Part shown: piece by piece, positions 26,289 to 38,370 of the stretch | Position numbering within the stretch: the first letter of the stretch is position 1 | Layout of the letters: each line of letters begins with the position of its first letter | Assembly (NCBI RefSeq): GCF_964340395.1 | Contig: NC_135563.1 | Span: 17,080,651-17,144,650, forward strand | Length of the DNA: 64,000 nt | Origin: Glandiceps talaboti | Lineage: Eukaryota; Hemichordata; Enteropneusta; Spengelidae | Direction: 5' to 3' | Notes under the pieces: model-generated | The model's database searches: none | The model's input: only the letters and a program-made list of their open reading frames with translations | What the model was told of the DNA's origin: nothing | Position numbers and translations under genes: made by a program

Positions 26289-28177
26289 ATCAGTTGAGCA
26301 CACATGCATGATTGTTAGAAATGTAACATAAGGTGAAAAGACAGCAGTATAATTTTAGGAAACATGTTAACTACAAAATGACAAAAAACTGACTTTCTAT
26401 ATAATTTTCCAATGGAAATTCAAATCAATTTGAAATACGGTGAAACATTCTGTAAATCGCACGTGTTATACCATAGGTTTAGGGGGGAAACCATGCACGT
26501 TTGCTCTGATCGATTTCACGATATGTTCATTTCATAAAATGATTTGTTATTTTTGTATATCGACTGCTGACTTCTAAAAGCATGAATAATTTTACATATC
26601 CGATAAATATTACTAAAGCGTACTGTTCTCTAGCTATTCTCTGTATCACCTGTCACGCCAGCTTTAGCTGTGTATGTCATGCTTTTAAAAGGGCTTACAA
26701 ACAAATGCAAATCGCCTTTCTCCTAAAGAATGCACGATTGCGAATGGGGACCACCGTTTCAATTAATTGAACCCCTTGTCGGCATCGTTTGATTTTGACA
26801 TAAACAACGCCAAAGAATGAAATGAACACTAGTTAATTGGACTGATTAGCAACACACGATTGATTAGAGGGAATTGCTCTATCTTTTGTTTCACAAATCT
26901 CTTAATTGGTTCTAATTTTCTCTCTCATCAATTAAATAAGTAATACTTAGTCACTAAGTACCTCGTAGCGGCTTCATTTTGACTTTACCGAGTTGAACGT
27001 AAAAAAAGTGAATCGATCGATTTTGTTATTAATATTAATATTGGCTTGTTATATAGTTCTGTCTTATTGATTCGGTTGTAATTTTAATGAACTTATTTTC
27101 TTATTATTGATTGGCCACGTCTCATTACTAAATTAGTCCTAATGTTATGAATTCAAATCAATGAAATATACTACTCTATCCAGTTTTCTCACAAATGTAC
27201 ATGAAATTGAAACATGATATGTACATGTTCTTGAAATATGGCAATAACGAGTGTACGTTTCGTTGGGAATGATTATGGGGTAATTATTGGCCAATTACAT
27301 GTCATGTTATTGTTCTTGTCTGTTTTTACTTGCTCTTGAAATTAACAATACTGTTACTTTTAATTTGAACACAGACATAAAACTGGCAATATGCCCGATG
27401 TGTGTTTTAGTACACGTGCAATTAATTAACACCACACAGATTCAGAAGTGAATGCAGTACCATGAAAACTTGCATAACAGCAGTTAGGGTGTGAATTGCA
27501 TCACTGATTTGCAGAAAAAATAAAGACACTTATTTGACAAATTTTAATAACATTGGTTGCGATAGTTGTTTGAAGAAAAAAGTATGAAAACTGTTATTAG
27601 AACTCTCAATAGTCTTGACGCAAGCATTAATTGTCTGCGAAATTTCGATTCAATCAAAACTCGAGTTGTGATAATAGTCTTCAAGTACCCAGCAATTATG
27701 TAGGCAATTGAATAGGTTATTTAAGCTGCAGACAATGTCATTCATTTGGATTAGCAGTCAAAACTCAATTATTCCCCTAAAGATATTCTTAAAGCCTTAG
27801 GTATCTGAGCAGTCTGTTTTCACTCTCTTTGTGCACTGTGTAAATCTTATTTTTCGCCATTCCGGAAACAAACCAGAATCATCCATCCTAATACCCGAAA
27901 TTCCATTACTAAAACTGAAAAAAACTGTCTTCAGAACTTGCCGAGTCTGTAATTCACTAATGAAAGGATAACTTTAATAGCATTCGCTGGATTACCACAA
28001 GAAAAACAAAATGGCTTCAGGGGAAGAGACGATATCAGGGTACTTGGACGATTATCTATTCAGTAAACAAAAGAGCAATCGAGGCGGCTTATCATTACCA
28101 TGAACGCATACTGTAAACAAGGCATTGATAATTGGAAACAAAATGAAGTCTATGAGAATAAAGAGTGTTTCTATGTT

Positions 28178-28297
28178 ATGCAAATTAGCAATGACGTCAT
28201 AATCTAATCACAGTCCTGAAAATTTGGTTTCACGAGCTCGAGATAATTATCAAATAATTACCTATCGCCGTCTTCGTTCTCAACGAATTATCTCGAG
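28178..28297. promoter_or_regulatory. Composite motif block: octamer, CRE, TAATC and a 12-bp dyad
   Basis: ATGCAAAT (POU octamer) at 28178-28185 is followed by TGACGTCA at 28192-28199, inside ATGACGTCAT, then TAATCA. CTCGAGATAATT (28237-28248) and its exact complement AATTATCTCGAG (28286-28297) form a dyad with a 37-nt gap. Confidence 0.35.
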
Positions 28298-29555
28298 ATT
28301 CGTTTTCGGCATACATAATGATAGATTTCAAAATCGAAATGTGTCCATGAAATTTGTGACATAGATTTTCGGAATTTGAAGGCATGAAAAATGTGTTTTT
28401 AAGGGCTAACCAATCTTTTTTGTCAAATGGCGCAAGAAATAAAACATTGCAGTGCTGACACAAATAATTATTTGTTCTCTATAAACGTATATTGAATAAA
28501 ACTAATCTTATGTTATATATCCTTACTGATAGGTTCACCATGTAGATACATATGCATATTATACAAAAATCACTTTTAATTAACTTTCAAAATTATGTGC
28601 CTTTGAACCCCCTCCCCTCCCCCTCCCCCTACTTCAGTCAACATTACAGTTAATAAGTATACCGTAAAGCAATGTTGATTGCTATAATCTCAAATGGATA
28701 GCAAACTTTGTGGATTTGGAAATTAAAGGCAATGCGGAAAGAAGGGGGTGTACGGGTATGATGAATTGTTATGCTGAGATATTGATGTAAAATAAACACG
28801 GTCAGCTAACAATCGTTGTGTTTTTATTCCTTTTTTGGGTAATGAGCTCAAGCGACCACTTCACCTTCGCATCGTCGATTTCTCAATGAGACAAAATACA
28901 GCAAACTTAATGAGATTAAGCTAAAGTTTATCAATTGAATTATATTTTTAAATACAGTAAACGCGATCTGTGAAGCATGCCGGGGGCGAGTCTTTTGTGT
29001 TTATTTCAGTTGAAACGCACAACATCTGTCAGGTGTCGGTTTCAACAAAAATCGATGAGGCATACTAATCATGTCCTGCTTTACAAAATTTCTATTTTAA
29101 TTATACGCTACCTTTATCATTAAAAAATATTAAATATGACACAAACGCTGCCAAGAAAGATACTCTGACCGGTGGATATCTTAAAATTTTTAATGAATCA
29201 AACTTAGGAGTGAGCCTGCCAAATACAACCAGTAATGGTGTTCACTGTCAGAGGTTCATATATATGCAGTATGTCTGACTATGATAATGATGATGATGCC
29301 GGCCACATTTGTCTTTTTTTCCTAGGAGATATAAGCTTAGTCTCAGGCAGAGGGGGCACACTCTCTCGACTTTCTATTTTTCTTTATGTGAAAGAATTTT
29401 GGAAAGTCCTAAATGAAAACTGTTAAGTACATTTGTACTGTTATAGTTACTCCTAGCACACTATTTTTTTTACACAAACTAAGGTTTTATTATCGTCATA
29501 GTCGCAACTGTGCCTCTAGTCACATGTTTCATCATCTCATACCACTGATATCAGT

Positions 29556-29596
29556 ATTCCCGGGAATTTGGTACTACACGTGTTATTCCCGGGAAT
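29556..29596. promoter_or_regulatory. Two identical 12-bp palindromes ATTCCCGGGAAT, 29 bp apart
   Basis: Exact copies at 29556-29567 and 29585-29596 flank a sequence with ACACGTGT. TTC-N4-GAA spacing resembles a STAT6-type site; the binding factor is unknown. Confidence 0.3.
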
Positions 29597-32162
29597 CGAT
29601 GAAAGGATTGGATGAAAGATCCCCAATGCACGCATCCCGGTAAATGCGAACGAGGTGACGACGTACAGATTCCCTAATTCCTATCAAATCAACTTGCTTC
29701 ATCCTTCACCAGACACGGTTACCTTCTGTAACTATAGTATAGTGCTGGCCATGTGCCTTCGACCCCCACACGCCATTCACGCTATGTGACATATCATTTT
29801 GTCTCACATTCCTATACAGATCCAAGTCTTTTTTCTTCCATTCCTTTCATCCATCTATTGGAGGTGGGTCTTCATTAACCAGCGTCTGCTATTCATAAAC
29901 ATGACCCGGTCCCAATCCGTCTTTTCACCGCCAATGAGAGTAAGTTCACACAACTACTAAAAAGGGACTCGACATGTATTTTGCACTCAGATCGAAATAA
30001 TAGACTATCTTGTTCGAATAGTTAAAATTTTTGTAGGCCTGGGTCTTACAAATACGTCTTGTCTTGATTAAAGCGTTCTCATGCTCCGCTTGGTTATTCA
30101 ATTACACCGAGTGAAATTCCTATTCACTTTCCCCCTTAATCTATTCCTCCCTTGTATAGGCAAAGTCTAATTAATCCATTCGTACTATAAGACCCTCATA
30201 ATCGCCTTTCACCAATTCTAAATTGTAGCTAATGAATTGGCCCATAGACCCAAAGAGACAGCACTGGGCCTTAATAGCCTTAAGAGGAGGCTTATTAAAG
30301 CTCCCTTCCCCAAAGTTTCTAAATAAACTGAGATGTTTTTGTGTTGTGCTATTACTTATTATTTCCATGACCCTACAAAACTACGGTGATTAGGGGGGAT
30401 CTTTATAAGTGACTGTGACATGAAAGGCGCAACAAAAGACAACCAGTGAATAGTTTGAAAAGCACGTAAGCCGATTTAAGCAACTTTCCTAGACCCCATC
30501 TCCCTGATTAAGTAGGTGGTTTTGTATGTCTTGTTATTTTTCCATCGCTCGCACTCTTAATACTCTATATAACGTACATACAGTGCTACCCACTTTGAAA
30601 GCATTCGTGTCATTACTACTCTAGTCCTTTGGTCGATCACGATATCAGAGTATTCCTTTCTTTTAACATCATGTTTGGAATAAAAACAAGACATACAAAA
30701 GGCAGAAAGTTGTTTCCTCGCCAATTCCCCACCAATCGTAATGTAATTACCCCTAGTATTACTTTCTAAAAGACCGCCGGTTTGTAACGGATATTTTCCT
30801 CCGTGTTAATTCCCCTATCCCCCTTTCTTTCGATTGTTGTTTTTATAGTTTCTTGGCTTAATAAGCGTGAACTAAAGATTCCAATGTTAATGGCTAAATC
30901 CTAGCCCGAGGCGGAGATTGTCGACCCGGTCTCTTTTCTGTTTACTTTCCCCTTTCCCCTCTCATTTTCCATGACTAATAAAGAAGCGTGTCGCATCTGA
31001 AAATTATAGAAATAATAACAGTTTGTTGGTGTTGTGCAACCAGTTCCCGGTAAATGTTTAGATACCGTGATACTTGTGGAAGTACATTCAAACATGAATA
31101 ACATTTTGATTGGCAAGAATTAGTGCCTATGTGTCGTAGACTGTGTACATCTGTTAATTTGAACCTGGTTCCCATCGCGACTTCAGCGTGTTAACGAAGA
31201 TCAGAAGGTGAAAAAAAATCGCTAAACGCTTCAGTTCTGGTCTGAGTCCAAGCTATGTAAACTGAAAGACATCGCTTCAGTTGTTGTCGTTTTTTGTAGC
31301 AAAGGTGGACAGGATTTTAACCAACTCCTAATTATAGCTGGACCTTTGAAACGCCAGACATCTTTGCTATCGTTAAGGGATATCATTATAATTGGCTTAA
31401 TGGGCAACCCGGCGTGATAATACTGAGAGGGTCGGCGATGCTTTCATTAGAGGGCGATAATTAGGGACACTGTTATCGATAACCGAAACAGCATGTCCAC
31501 CCATGTTTATCTGCATTCACTGCAGAAAGTCACCCACCACAACCGTTACTGCTACCGTATGAATATTTCACCTTTATGAAAGTCTGTGCAGTTTATGTGA
31601 CCATTTTGTTGAAGAATCGGACCACCGCATCTGCTCCACCTACTAAATAGTCCTGTACTCCTACTTAAAGTTGATTAAAATCCTTAAGAAAAGTGCGTAC
31701 TTAGGACTAGAATTACTTCTATCAATAAGTTTTTGTTGGGGTCCTCCTTAGAAGGACTACTAAAGCTACTGCTCCTTTCAGGTGTAAACAATGCTTACAA
31801 TAGATGTGGCTTTGTTGAGCTGGGTCGAAAAGGATTTCACTGAGGAAGCTGTCTGCACTAATTATTGTTCTGTCGATTCAATACTTCTAATGATTCCAGC
31901 TTCTATCGATTGCTCCCTGTGTGAAAGTTTAAATACAATTTGAAAATGAACTACTTGTAATAGACTCTTTAGTAGTTTTAACCTATTAGTTATGTCCTTC
32001 AAGCGCTTGGTCGATTCTGTTGGCTCTCTAGTTAAGGCAGTACCCCACCATTCAATGGCCACTTCATTTTCTATTTGGCAAATAGACAACTCTTACGAGT
32101 ACCTTATTGTGTTGTACGCATCGTCTGGTCGTGATACAGTTGTGATAAAACATACATATAAA

Positions 32163-32334
32163 ACATACATACATACATACATACATACATACATACATAC
32201 ATACATACATACATACATACATACATACATACATACATACATACATACATACATACATACATACATACATACATACATACATACATACATACATACATAC
32301 ATACATACATACATACATACATACATACATACAC
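32163..32334. repeat. (CATA)n microsatellite
   Basis: About 43 uninterrupted units. The 22 bases that follow (AGTAAATACTGTGAGAGAAT...) are also found after the (CATA)n tract ending near 61947. Confidence 0.97.
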
Positions 32335-32698
32335 AGTAAATACTGTGAGAGAATTCGAACTATTCAATGCAAACTAGGCGATTATCGGACGATTTCCGGT
32401 AAAACAGACACGTTTTCCTCAACTAATATTGAGCAAATAGTAATCTTTGTTATGTTTCAATTTACATTCTTTTAACATATTATCAATTCAATAATTAAAT
32501 CATACTATCTATTGTAGTTTAAATGATGATATTTGTTAAAATTAGTGAGTACATGCCAAACCCTCCATCGGTGTACAATTAATAGGGTGTGTTCTCTATA
32601 AGATCATTGACTGGAATAGCGTTATGTTTGTTGTAGGTGTAACGATCTAATGTTATAACTGTTCATCGATACTGTGACACTCAATGAAGTGTGTCTTT

Positions 32699-32773
32699 GC
32701 CACCGCCGCCGCCACCAGCAGCAGCAACAGCCCACCATCATCATCACCATAATCACCACCATTATCACCACAA
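32699..32773. repeat. Degenerate CNN trinucleotide tract (CCG, CAG, CCA, TCA)
   Basis: GCCGCC, CAGCAGCAG and CATCATCATCAC runs in succession, followed immediately by the 49-bp minisatellite. Confidence 0.8.
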
Positions 32774-32780
32774 CGTGTTT

Positions 32781-33070
32781 GTCTTTGTTTAAAGGGACAT
32801 AGTTTGTAACGTTATGGTCTTTGGTGGTTACTTTTGTTTAAAGGGGTACAGTCTGTAACTTTATGGTCTTTGGTGGTTACTTTTGTTTAAAGGGGTACAG
32901 TCTGCAACTTTATGGTCTTTGGTGGTTACTTTTGTTTAAAGGGACACAGTCTGTAACTTTATGGTCTTTGGTGGTTACTGTTGTTTAAAGGGACACAGTC
33001 TGTAACTTTATGGTCTTTGATGACTGCTTTTGTTTAAAAGGGCAGCTTTACGATCTTTGGTGGTTACGTT
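32781..33070. repeat. 49-bp minisatellite, about six copies
   Basis: The unit contains TTTTGTTTAAAGGGG, CAGTCTGTAACTTTATGG and TCTTTGGTGGTTAC. Copies starting at 32832, 32881, 32930, 32979 and 33028 are spaced exactly 49 bp. The outer copies are most diverged. Confidence 0.9.
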
Positions 33071-36000
33071 TTTTTTGTCAAATCGAAATGTGATTTTGTT
33101 TTTCAAACCCCTGAAACATGTTGAATCATGTCTAGCAACTTGCCAAACTCTAGCCAGAAATTCCTATACGACATAAAAATGTATAATGACAATTGTTTGG
33201 TTACCAATAAATTCCAAAAACACTGCTACAGTCTCGACTCTTCCTGTGTGCGTGGTTGACCATTTCTATCACACTGTGTGACTCATATTGCGTCTACGTG
33301 TCAGTGTGTATTGAGTTTGTCCACCCGACTTTAATCAAACAAGGTGTCCCAGTTTAATCTCAGACCACCCAGGCAAAATACAGACAATGCCGCTTTAATA
33401 TTGCTTGTTGATGTATCTGTTTAAAAAGTGAAAAAATAAGGGTGTCGTTGAACAGACTGTTTTCTAATGATTTCATATACTGGAAGACTGTTGTGTGAAT
33501 TCTGTCGTACACCTGTGTGATGGTGTAATGGAAACTCCGTTAGGTTACAGACAAGTACTTGTCTGTGGTTAGGCATACAATGAACGGTAGCAGTACATTG
33601 AATAGTACAATGAATCAAAATCGTTGTCACAGAGGCGTCACAGTTCATGACTTCGACAAACCATAATTTCAATACCGTCAAACGTAATGCTAACTTCGTT
33701 ATCAACGTTTCCTTCTTGAGCACAAGTTAGGACATAACAGACTACTGTTTTACGGCCCTGTCGACCATTCTCATTTACTGTTTTACGGCACTGTCGGTCA
33801 TGCTGACGACATTATCAAATCGCCTGAGACTGACCACATTCAGAGTATCTTCAAACGGGAAATTTAAAACAAAGAGAACATTAAGCGCATTCCTTTTTTG
33901 AAATTTAGAATTTAGTGGAAATGCACGTGGTCAGTGATATATTAAACAAACATGTCTGTCCGTATGTGTGTGGTTGAGTTAAGGTAGGTGGAGTGGGATG
34001 GAGAGAGGTGGAGAATCGATCGTATCCGGAGTGTATGTTTGATACGTCAGTAAGGACAAGAATTTGAGATATTTTCCCCCTGACCGTTTCGCTCATTTCA
34101 TTTCATACTACATTGCAGTTATCATTCCGACAACAAATGATATTGCCAAGTATCGACACAATTCTTTTAATTCGAACAGAAACTTGTTATGAAAAAATGA
34201 TCCGATTAAACTCAAATTAGAGTTGGACATATCTTTTTATTTGTTATAGTAAGACAAGAAATACAAAAGACAACAAGAAAAAAAGCGAAGGCAGATATCT
34301 TTCCTTTTTCGGAGGATCTGTTTGAACACAGGCATTACAAAGATTCGTCTACGAGACGCCACTCACCTTGTTCAGCTGAATGTCATCAACTCTCACAGGT
34401 GCGGGCTACTTGTAATGCGTGTTGAAATTTTGTAATTTGCAGTGGAAATTGCCAATTGTGACGGATAAACCTACTTAATATACTAAAATCAGCCATTGTA
34501 TTCTGGAGGACGCGCAACGAATTCACTACTTCATTGGAATCAGATTGACGGGTAAGTACGTATAAGACTGTCTGATGTGAAATTATTACTTTTCCGATGG
34601 AGGAAATTTATCATGAAAAGACAAGAAACTGAAGTGTTAGGGTTGAAAATGTATGAAATGCGCCAAATCGAAAAAAAAACGGGAAAGAAATAAGACGGTT
34701 TTAGGAAAATCCAAGTCTTGTGATTTCTAGGATGGATTTAAGCCGATTCTAATCCTGTCTGTTCAAAGTAATCCTATTTGAACAAACTGTAACAAGATTA
34801 GGAAACGTTAAAAATACAATTATTCGGAGCCTTATCCGATTGGTAGAATCTATGGCAACTGTAACTATGACAACAGTGCAACATGAGTCACCAATTTAAG
34901 TGAACGGTAGACTTCTAGTATTGTATCCGTGACGTCACGTCGAAACGGGGAACCCGATGTGAATCAGTTTCAAAATTTGAGTCATAATTGATTCATAGTT
35001 GGTAATTCGACATTTCCTCGAAAAGTTAAAACTTGTACTCAAAATATTTCTGATTTTGTTGTTTTCATAATTCCTCTTCATCATAAAATGTTTGATTCAA
35101 TATCGATCTTTGAAAATAACTGTTTGCTCCAAAGTGATGTTTTATATGTATTTCATCAGATATTGTTTACTTCGACATTTGAAGTGTAAATGTTACTATA
35201 ACAACAGTACTCTATAATTGTCAAAGTTCGGAATTTCTAGATAGTTTCACATTTAGTACGATTTATTTTCCGAATAATAAGTAACAGACAAATCATACTA
35301 CGGCAACCAGATGGTTCAGAGAGTTAATTAGGCAGCAAGGTCTTTTTAGGTCCGCAACAGTTTCTGTTACATGAACAAACCACTCTTGTATAGAATTATA
35401 CATTTTAGCTCACTGCGAAATAAATAAACATAACTACAAGATATTCAAGTCAGATCTGACAATACAAAATTTAGCATTTACAGTACACATGGAGTTACAT
35501 TGGCGTTTCACTCGCGGGACACAGTGAGTTCTTACATAAAGATGCCACATGTCAATTGAAGACTAACAATAAGAGGGACACCACACACACAGCAGGACCA
35601 TTTACCTCACATTGAAAAGTGATAAACATTGCTATTACTAGTGCATCAGAAACAGGTCGATGCTGAAAAAAATTCTCATGAACAAAACGGTTTTAATCAC
35701 TTCAAATGTTTACCTCTTGCTGAAAAGCGATAATTGTCTGCTTCTACACCACAGCAGTGAGGTAGCAACATTTGAAGATGTCTGACAGTGCGTATAACAA
35801 ATATCATGCCCGTAAGGCAGTGAAACGCTAAGGTAACCCAGTTTGCACTGTACATATATATGAGTGTGTGTACTACCAGTCTGTGTTTTGTTTATGTAAA
35901 AGTCACCGCACAAAATAAATCGTTGTATGAAACGTAGACAACACCGTGCTGTCTAATTTACTTACCAAACCTACTCCGTTTCCACAATAAATTCCAGTTA

Positions 36001-38069
36001 CTTATTAAACGGACACGTACCGCTGCTTGCAACCTTCGTACAAAATACAACATTATCAACTCTAGTACAATTTCTTTAAGATAAAAAAAATGACATTATC
36101 CGTGCTTTATACCGCCAGGGTTTTAATTTTATCGGATCGGTCTGAAATGGAGATCGTTCCATAGCATCGGTACTCCATCATAATAGAAATGCCATTCCGA
36201 GAAATTTGTTTTGACACGAGCTTTATTAATCTGAGGGCTAAGTACGGTAAATTTTCGTTGGATAAAATAATCCCAATTGTAAGGAAACGTGCCCGGCTGT
36301 ACATTTCGCGGGGATTACTTACTTTAAAGTACAAAAAACAACTGAATCAGTGAATTTGCAGAATATGCTATGGGTGTTTGAGCGATATGTATCTATATCT
36401 TTTCGGTGTTATTGCCATCAAATTATAAAGTGTATCCAAGAGTTGTAATCTTTCTTGGCTGATCAATTTCATAAGTACCTTATTTACGACAATCTCAATA
36501 GGTTATTGTACTATACAGGTGAAGTTAGGGGTAGTTTTGTCTGTGATTAAGATAAGGATGGGTTATTCAATCATACATCCATAAAAAAATCGCACATTTT
36601 ATCTTATCAGACTTCGATTAAAATATAATAACCACATTGCACTATGTCGTGGCGCTTATGTAGGGAAGCGATAAGTAGATGATGAAAATATTTTAGAGTT
36701 GTGCAAAATAAAACTCTTTCAAATAAAACTCTTTCTTGATGTTATAGACTACGATACTCATCATGTTGGAAGACCTAAAGTAGTAAATATGTATCGTGTG
36801 AACACTCGACGAGTGTAAATTTTAAAAGTTGAACATAATCACAATGACGTAATGTCCATTACATTTAATATTCATGCGCCCAGAAGTCCGATATCTAAAA
36901 CTGACTTTACTGGTAAATCTTTAGACACGGTGCTCAAAATCATGACTAGACCGGCCGTACAACACAATCATTATGCGATGTGGCCTGAAAGCCACCACAC
37001 AAAAAAAACTTGGGCTGTATACAACATATGCACAAAAAAAGTTTGGGCCGTATAACATAATTATTATTCGATGTGGCCTGAAAGCCTGGTTGACCCTACT
37101 TTACTATATGATCATAATTTCGAGGCGTTGGCGTTAATTAAGAACAAATGAAGTCGAAAATGTCGGCTTTTTGTTTACATAGCCTACACCTGTATTTACT
37201 CTCAAGTAGATTCTACGTCACCTTTCAGATTGCTCTCTTTCCTATTCATAGCAACTTCGATTTTTTTCCCTTCAAATTCCCGTGCTGTTTTGTAACTGTT
37301 TTTTTTGGCGGGTTTGATGGTGACGTGTACAAATTGAATGCCGTATACTCTTCATGCCGTCAATATTCTGAGTTATTTACGGAAGCAATTTATGCCGCCA
37401 TTTGTGTGATCGTTGCCGACACAACGTATTCAACATGATTCAGGTTTTTGAGCCACAGACGATAATGAAAAAAAAAATACGTAAAAAAATAATTAGCACG
37501 GTGTTACAAGAAATACATTTACTATCGAAAGACAAAAAAATTAATATGAAATTTATCAATCGGTTTTATATCTACCAACTTTAGAATACTGTTTTGTTAT
37601 TTTCACCTGGTTACTTATTTTAGAATGTATACGTAAGCGCCACATTTTCATAAAACCAAATTCTACAGGGAGATGACAGTTGCAGGCGTTTGAAAGACAA
37701 ACTATCTTTGACACCACATGTTAGTTCAGGTTGGCTTCAAGAAACTTAACTTTAATCACAATATTTGGACACCCGGGATCTACACACATCGTGCTAAAAC
37801 GTCATAGCAATTTTCAATACGTCAAGTTATTGTCAGCTTGTCTTCCAAAAGAAGGGAAAGACATCAAACATTACCAGTCTGGATAGTTTGAAGGATTGTA
37901 CATTTTGACGGCAGTTTTGTATTAGAGGCAGATTTCAACATAAAATATATCACATTGTAGAAAGCTGTACAAATTACTCACACATTTTCCGTCAAAATGG
38001 TGATCAAATAAGTCTTTGTCTAAAAAAAACTTTATGCGAAAATCATCAGAATCGTTAGAATAATGTCCT
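33071..38069. other. intergenic, no gene seen
   Basis: AT-rich. Minor duplications include TACTGTTTTACGG twice near 33742-33785, and CGATGTGGCCTGAAAGCC at about 36976 and 37069. Confidence 0.5.
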
Positions 38070-38370
38070 GTTAACTCCCGCCACATTTTATCGAACAGAT
38101 TCGTGTCTATCTTGAAAAATTTAAATGTACGCACTCACCCGCCAATAGTTTTCATAACTTTTGACAAATCTCAACTTATACATTTTCCCGCCAATAATTT
38201 TTGTAACTTTTGACAAATATCAGCTTCCAGTGCGCTTTCCGCCAACTTTACAATGTCATGAACAAATTTTTGTTTATCTGAAACTTTTGAAACAACACAA
38301 CACAACAGTAGAACTTTCCCGCCAACTTTACTTGAACAAATCCATGTTTATCTTTAATTTTAATTTGTGG
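38070..38370. repeat. Degenerate tandem repeat (about 50-75 bp units) with CCCGCC cores
   Basis: Units begin CCCGCCA at 38077, 38138, 38187 and 38318, with TCCGCCA near 38238. Shared phrases are TAACTTTTGACAAAT and GAACAAAT--TGTTTATCT. TTTCCCGCC is the E2F consensus. Confidence 0.6.

Larger units (their letters stand above)
26289..32162. other. intergenic, rich in homeodomain-type TAAT/ATTA sites; possible regulatory DNA
   Basis: No gene is visible. Blocks at 26830-26950, 28170-28300, 29550-29600, 30160-30370 and 31310-31480 carry clustered TAATTA, TAATCC, octamer, CRE and TCF-like sites. This matches the look of regulatory DNA beside a developmental homeobox gene, but function is inference. 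A polypyrimidine run lies at 28609-28631. Confidence 0.35.

Noticed and set aside
28011-28103. 30-codon open frame (MASGEETISGYL...) with a good start context
   Set aside because: Too short, with no recognisable motif, and no sign of splicing or conservation can be seen from one sequence.
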